Shown: piece after piece, positions 14,710-18,003 of the stretch | How the letters are laid out: the number at the start of each line of letters is the position of its first letter | Position numbering within the stretch: position 1 is the first letter of the stretch | Source of the DNA: an uncultured Actinomycetes bacterium | GTDB taxonomy: Bacteria > Actinomycetota > Thermoleophilia > Miltoncostaeales > Miltoncostaeaceae | Direction of reading: 5' to 3' | DNA length: 18,003 nt | NCBI GenBank assembly: GCA_903866425.1 | Contig: CAIPNN010000279.1 | Coordinates: forward strand, 1 to 18,003 | Translations under genes and position numbers: made by a program | The notes under the pieces: generated by a model | The model's input: the letters and a program-made list of their open reading frames with translations, nothing else | What the model was told of the DNA's origin: nothing | Databases searched by the model: none

Positions 14710-15627
14710 GTGCTGGTGGTCTTCGGCCCGACGGCGGCCGGGAAAAGCGCCCTTGCCCATGCGGTTGCGCGCGAGATCGGCGCGGAGATCATCGTTGCCG
14801 ACCCGTTTCAGCGCTACCGGGGGCTCGAGATCGCCGCTGATGGACCGCGCGCGCCCGAACGTGCCGAGGTGCCGTATCACCTGGTGGCCGACCTGGAGCT
14901 GTCTGAGGAGTCGAGCGCGGGCACCTATGCGGCCAGTGCGCACGAACAGATCGATCGCCTGGTCGACTCCGGCGGCACGCCGCTGCTCACGGGAGGCACC
15001 GGGTTGTACATCCGTGCCGCGCTCACGGATATGCGCATGCGCCCCGCGCCCCCGGACGATGTGCGCCGGTGGGCAGAGGGCCTCGTGGCCGCCGATCTCC
15101 AGGCAGCAGTGGCAGAGCTCATGGCGCGTGACGCCGGCGCTGCTGCCGCCATCGACACCGACAACCCACGTCGCGTGGTGCGGGCGCTTGAGCGTGCGGC
15201 CATGGGTGACGATGCGGATGGGGGCGGCGACATCTGGAGTGAGCCCCTGCGACGCCCGGCGTTCGTGGTGGGCATCACGCGCCCCCGCGACGTGGTGCAC
15301 CGGCTGATCGCGCAGCGGGTGCGTCGTGAGCTGGACGAGGGTCTCGTGGGCGAGTTGGAGCACGCGCTGGCGCAGCCCGACCTGGCCCGCGCGCCCACGC
15401 AGGTGATCGGTATGCGGGAGGTTGCGGCCATCGGGGCGGGTGAGATGGACGCGGAGCGCCTCGAAGAGGCTCTCAACGTGCGCACGCGCCGTCTCGCGCG
15501 CATGCAGGAGACCTGGATGCGCCGGATGGGGCCCGACGTGGTTCTCGACCTCGGTGACCGCCCAGCAGCAGGTTTCGCAGACGATGTGGTGTCGCACTGG
15601 CGACGCGCCCGTGGTGGCGTGGGATAG
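14710..15627 (+). CDS. miaA: tRNA dimethylallyltransferase MiaA
   Basis: Transfers a dimethylallyl group to A37 of tRNAs reading UNN codons, preparing them for MiaB. From GTG 14710 it has 305 residues. Seen: P-loop GPTAAGKS (6-13), DPFQRYRG (31-38) at the usual DSxQxYrG site, GGTGLYIRA (95-103), DTDNPRRVVRALE, and the QVIGMREV tRNA-binding segment. The start is uncertain. GTG 14710 has no good ribosome binding site; GTG 14716 follows GAGG but would clip the first strand; CTG 14692 overlaps the miaB stop as CTGA and gives a longer, family-like N-terminus (TSPPEVLVVFGPT). The Ser-to-Pro change in DPFQ is unusual relative to E. coli and most families. The TAG stop is also the first half of the -10-like TAGCCT before dapF. 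Confidence 0.93.
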   Translation: MLVVFGPTAAGKSALAHAVAREIGAEIIVADPFQRYRGLEIAADGPRAPERAEVPYHLVADLELSEESSAGTYAASAHEQIDRLVDSGGTPLLTGGTGLYIRAALTDMRMRPAPPDDVRRWAEGLVAADLQAAVAELMARDAGAAAAIDTDNPRRVVRALERAAMGDDADGGGDIWSEPLRRPAFVVGITRPRDVVHRLIAQRVRRELDEGLVGELEHALAQPDLARAPTQVIGMREVAAIGAGEMDAERLEEALNVRTRRLARMQETWMRRMGPDVVLDLGDRPAAGFADDVVSHWRRARGGVG

Positions 15628-15638
15628 CCTCCCGCCCC
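15616..15638 (+). promoter_or_regulatory. Candidate -10 in a small hairpin before dapF
   Basis: TAGCCT (15625-15630) is eight bases before the dapF GTG and begins with the miaA stop codon. GGGA (15621-15624) and TCCC (15630-15633) pair around the TAGCC loop, with partial extension to 15616 and 15638. No -35 or Shine-Dalgarno sequence is clear. The layout resembles the miaB junction but the stem is much weaker. Confidence 0.35.
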
Positions 15639-16454
15639 GTGTCCACCGGAATCCCATTTCAGAAGTGGCAGGGGCTCGGCAACCACTATGTGGTGACCGA
15701 GTCGGCCGACTGGCCCGTGCCCATCACGCCCGCGCGCGCCCAGGCGGTGTGCGACCCCAACTTCGGCATCGGGTCCGACGGCATTCTCGAAGTGCGTCTG
15801 CACGACGATGGGCCGGAGATGGTGGTGTGGAACCCCGACGGCAGCAACGCCGAGAACTGCGGCAACGGAATCCGCATGGTGGCGCGCTACCTCGACCTGA
15901 CGGGCCAGCTGCCCATCGACGGCAGAATTCTCACCGGTGCGGGCCCGGTGCACGTGAAGGTTGACGGCGACGTGGTGGCCGTCAACATGGGGCGCGCGGT
16001 GTTCCCGGCAGGGGAGGGTGACGAGCCGCTGCACACCGAGCTCGGTGATGTGCGGTTTGCGGATGTGTCGATGGGGAACCCCCACGCGATCATCCGTCAC
16101 GACGACCCCGACGCGGTGGTGCGCACCCTGGGGCCGCTTATCGAGATTGATCCGCGGTTCCCCCAGCGCACCAACGTGGAGTTCATCCGTCGGGAGGGAC
16201 CGGGCGAGATCACCATGCGTGTGTGGGAGCGCGGCGTGGGGGTCACCATGGCCTGCGGTACCGGCGCGTGCGCCGCTGCGGTGGCCGCCGTGCGGCTGGA
16301 TGGCGCCGAGAGCCCCGTGACGGTGCATCTCGCCGGCGGCGACCTGATCATTGATGTCACAGACGACCTGGAGGTCACGATGACCGGACCGGCACAGCCG
16401 GTGTACGAGGGCCGCATGTCGGCCGACCTCACGCGCCGCGTGGTGAACGCATGA
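15639..16454 (+). CDS. dapF: Diaminopimelate epimerase
   Basis: Cofactor-independent racemisation of LL-DAP to meso-DAP, the cell-wall and lysine precursor. The 271-residue protein has two mirror-related domains. Both catalytic cysteines are present: Cys74 in NAENCGNGIR and Cys206 in ACGTGACA. Substrate-site motifs GIGSDGI (43-49), GNPHA (146-150) and RVWERGVG are also seen. The N-terminal motif reads WQGLGNHY, with His where most homologues have Asp (GLGND); the active-site Asn is kept. GTG 15639 is the only sensible start and lacks a ribosome binding site, as discussed for the upstream -10. The TGA overlaps the aminotransferase ATG (ATGA), so the two enzymes of the same route are probably translationally coupled. 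Confidence 0.96.
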   Translation: MSTGIPFQKWQGLGNHYVVTESADWPVPITPARAQAVCDPNFGIGSDGILEVRLHDDGPEMVVWNPDGSNAENCGNGIRMVARYLDLTGQLPIDGRILTGAGPVHVKVDGDVVAVNMGRAVFPAGEGDEPLHTELGDVRFADVSMGNPHAIIRHDDPDAVVRTLGPLIEIDPRFPQRTNVEFIRREGPGEITMRVWERGVGVTMACGTGACAAAVAAVRLDGAESPVTVHLAGGDLIIDVTDDLEVTMTGPAQPVYEGRMSADLTRRVVNA

Positions 16455-17623
16455 GCCGTCCAATCGGCGCAGCGCGTATGGGGCTGTTGCCCCCGTACCT
16501 CTTCGCTGCCATCGAGCAGAAGATCGCCGACAAGCGCGCCGCAGGCGTGGACATCATCTCGCTCGGCATCGGCGACCCGGACACGCCCACGCCCGAGATG
16601 ATCGTCGCGAGCATGCAGCGGGCGGTTGCCGACCCCTCGACGCATCAGTACCCGAGCAACCGCGGCCGGCAGTCGTTCCGCGACTCCGTCGTTGGCTTCT
16701 ACGACCGCCGGTTCGGCGTTGATCTTGATCCGGCAACCGAGATCATCCCGGCGCTCGGCGCCAAGGAGGCCATCGCCAACCTCAACCTGGCCCTGCTCGA
16801 TCCGGGCGACGTGGCGCTGGCAAGCGATCCCGGGTACCCCGTGTACACCAACGGTCCGCTGCTGGTGGGCGCTGAGCCGGTGGCCATGCCGCTGGTGCCC
16901 GAGCTGGGCTTCCAGCCTGACCTCGCGGCGATCCCCGCTGACGTGCTGCGCCGTGCGCGCATCATGTACATCAACTACCCGAACAACCCCACCGGTGCGG
17001 TGATCGAGGACGACTTCTTCGAGCGGGTCGTGGCGTTCGCGAAGCAGCACGACCTGATCGTGGTGCACGACAACGCGTATTCCGAGATCACCTACGACGG
17101 GTACGTGGCACCGTCGTTCCTCGCCACACCCGGGGCGAAGGATGTGGGCATCGAGGTGTTCTCGCTGTCGAAGACCTACAACATGACCGGCTGGAGGTCG
17201 GGTGCAGTGGTGGGCAACCCGGAGGTCGTCTCGGCCTACTGGCAGCTCAAGACCAACCTCGACAGCGGCATGTTCGAGGCCGTGCAGGAAGCCAGCGTCA
17301 CTGCGCTCGACAGTGACCAGGCCGACGTGGCGGCGATGTGCGAGATCTACCGCCGCCGCCGCGACATCCTTGTTGATGCGCTGAACGCCATCGGCCTTGA
17401 CGTGAACCCGCCGAAGGGTGCCATCTACGTGTGGGCACGGGTGCCCGAGGGCGAGACATCCGCCTCGTTCACGGAGAAGGTGCTGGAGGATGCCGCAGTG
17501 GTCATCTCGCCCGGCTCGGCCTATGGGGCGAGCGGCGAGGGCTTTGTGCGCATGAGCCTGACCACGCCGGACGAGCGCCTGGTTGAAGCAGCAGAACGGA
17601 TCGCCCGTCTCGTTGACGCCTGA
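16451..17623 (+). CDS. dapL: PLP aminotransferase, probable LL-diaminopimelate aminotransferase
   Basis: Fold-type I aminotransferase of 390 residues. PLP-site residues are visible: the Schiff-base Lys241 in SLSKTYNMTGW, Arg249 next to it, Asp207 and Tyr210 in VVHDNAYSE, and Asn178 in YPNNPTG. The N-terminal LLPPYLFAAIEQK, LGIGDPDTPTP and DPGYPVYTNG resemble the DapL group, which converts tetrahydrodipicolinate directly to LL-DAP. The 4-base overlap with dapF, which consumes LL-DAP, supports this, and no dapD or dapE is seen in the window. Alternatives are an N-succinyl-DAP aminotransferase (DapC) or an alanine/aspartate aminotransferase; the fold is certain, the substrate only likely. A TTG start for dut lies within its last codons. 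Confidence 0.8.
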   Translation: MSRPIGAARMGLLPPYLFAAIEQKIADKRAAGVDIISLGIGDPDTPTPEMIVASMQRAVADPSTHQYPSNRGRQSFRDSVVGFYDRRFGVDLDPATEIIPALGAKEAIANLNLALLDPGDVALASDPGYPVYTNGPLLVGAEPVAMPLVPELGFQPDLAAIPADVLRRARIMYINYPNNPTGAVIEDDFFERVVAFAKQHDLIVVHDNAYSEITYDGYVAPSFLATPGAKDVGIEVFSLSKTYNMTGWRSGAVVGNPEVVSAYWQLKTNLDSGMFEAVQEASVTALDSDQADVAAMCEIYRRRRDILVDALNAIGLDVNPPKGAIYVWARVPEGETSASFTEKVLEDAAVVISPGSAYGASGEGFVRMSLTTPDERLVEAAERIARLVDA

Positions 17624-18003
17624 CATCCAGTTCCAGCGCCTGCACCCGGATGCCGCCCTGCCTGTGCGGGCGCATCCGGGTGATGCAGGTCTCGATCTGG
17701 TGGCATGCGAGGAGGTTGCGCTCGGGCCGGGGATGCGGGCCGCGGTCGCAACGGGTTGGTCCGTGGCGATCCCTGAGGGCATGGCGGGGCTCGTGGTGCC
17801 GCGATCGGGCAATGCGCTGCGCATGGGGCTCACCGTGGGGAATGCCCCGGGGCTCATCGATGCCGGGTATCGCGGTGAACTGAAGGTGATTCTCATCAAC
17901 CTCGGCGACGCGCCCGTGGCGATCAACGCAGGCGACCGCATTGCCCAACTTGTATTGGTGCCCGTTGCGCTTGGCGCCGCTGCCGAGGTGGATGAACTGC
18001 CCG
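17613..18003 (+). CDS. dut: dUTP diphosphatase, 5' part
   Basis: Hydrolyses dUTP to dUMP, keeping uracil out of DNA and supplying thymidylate precursor. The frame runs off the window end, leaving about 130 residues of a typical 145-155. Motifs: PGDAGLDL (motif 1, residues 23-30), PRSGNAL (motif 2, usually PRSGLA, so Leu is replaced by Asn), NAPGLIDAGYRGE (motif 3, with the catalytic Asp), and DRIAQLVL (motif 4). The C-terminal Gly-rich motif 5 is beyond the window. No ATG or GTG precedes the conserved N-terminus; TTG 17613, overlapping the aminotransferase end by 11 bases, gives TPDIQFQRLHPDA, which looks native. No ribosome binding site is obvious. The family is certain and the start is likely. 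Confidence 0.9.
   Translation, partial: MTPDIQFQRLHPDAALPVRAHPGDAGLDLVACEEVALGPGMRAAVATGWSVAIPEGMAGLVVPRSGNALRMGLTVGNAPGLIDAGYRGELKVILINLGDAPVAINAGDRIAQLVLVPVALGAAAEVDELP

Noticed and set aside
14410..14712. 13-base repeat cccacctgaggtg at 14410 and 14700
   Set aside because: One copy is inside miaB coding sequence and the other at the miaA start; only two copies, probably chance in GC-rich DNA.
15620..15656. TGGGAT / ATCCCA inverted pair around the dapF start, sharing GGGAT with the dapA dyad
   Set aside because: Half-sites are only 5-6 bases, spacings differ (25 against 9), and similar words occur within genes, so a common regulator is not supported.
17790..17840. dUTPase motif 2 PRSGNAL instead of PRSGLA
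   Set aside because: The catalytic Ser/Arg/Gly and the Asp of motif 3 are present; a single side-chain change is not enough to claim altered function.
14925..17941. Long minus-strand open frames (over 500 codons) opposite miaA, dapF and the aminotransferase
   Set aside because: Same reason: antisense shadows of conserved genes with no motif of their own.

Overview
The window holds one dense, uninterrupted run of housekeeping genes, all on the + strand, from a high-GC bacterium. GTG starts are common, gene junctions of the ATGA/GTGA/TGATG type are frequent, and no gap reaches 300 bases. Gene content and order (pnp, M16 peptidase, dapB, dapA, RNase J, ftsK, recA, miaB, miaA, dapF, dut) follow the conserved actinobacterial block known from Mycobacterium and Streptomyces (M. 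tuberculosis Rv2783c to Rv2697c), with most of the intervening genes missing. A sequence matching the actinobacterial LexA consensus lies in front of recA. This points to Actinomycetota. The compaction and protein flavour suggest a deep-branching class such as Thermoleophilia, but that finer placement is inference.

Layout. 1-3313: the 3' part of pnp, then an M16 zinc protease and dapB, joined by 4-base overlaps. 3349-4838: a small cupin and a geranylgeranyl-reductase-like flavoprotein, overlapping by one base, in the position that thyX occupies in many actinobacteria. 4853-7443: dapA (best start 4865), then RNase J, which has no ATG/GTG/TTG start that preserves its conserved N-terminus and may start at CTG. 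7505-10048: ftsK. 10139-12087: a RodZ-like membrane HTH protein overlapping cinA by one base. 12111-13372: recA with a promoter and an SOS box, bracketed by two stem-loops. 13364-15627: miaB and miaA. 15639-18003: dapF, an LL-DAP-type aminotransferase and the 5' part of dut.

Functionally the block combines RNA turnover (PNPase, RNase J), lysine/peptidoglycan precursor synthesis (DapB, DapA, DapF and a probable DapL, enough for aspartate semialdehyde to meso-DAP by the aminotransferase route), chromosome segregation and shape (FtsK, RodZ-like), DNA repair and nucleotide hygiene (RecA, CinA, dUTPase) and tRNA A37 modification (MiaA/MiaB). I found no mobile element, CRISPR array, rRNA or tRNA. 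The most unusual signals are a perfect 12-bp inverted repeat over the miaB start, -10-like hexamers 7-8 nt upstream of several GTG starts (possible leaderless genes), apparent CTG starts for RNase J and perhaps MiaA, and the cupin/flavoprotein pair. I see no clear evidence of a wholly new system; the cupin/flavoprotein pair is the best candidate for undescribed biochemistry.
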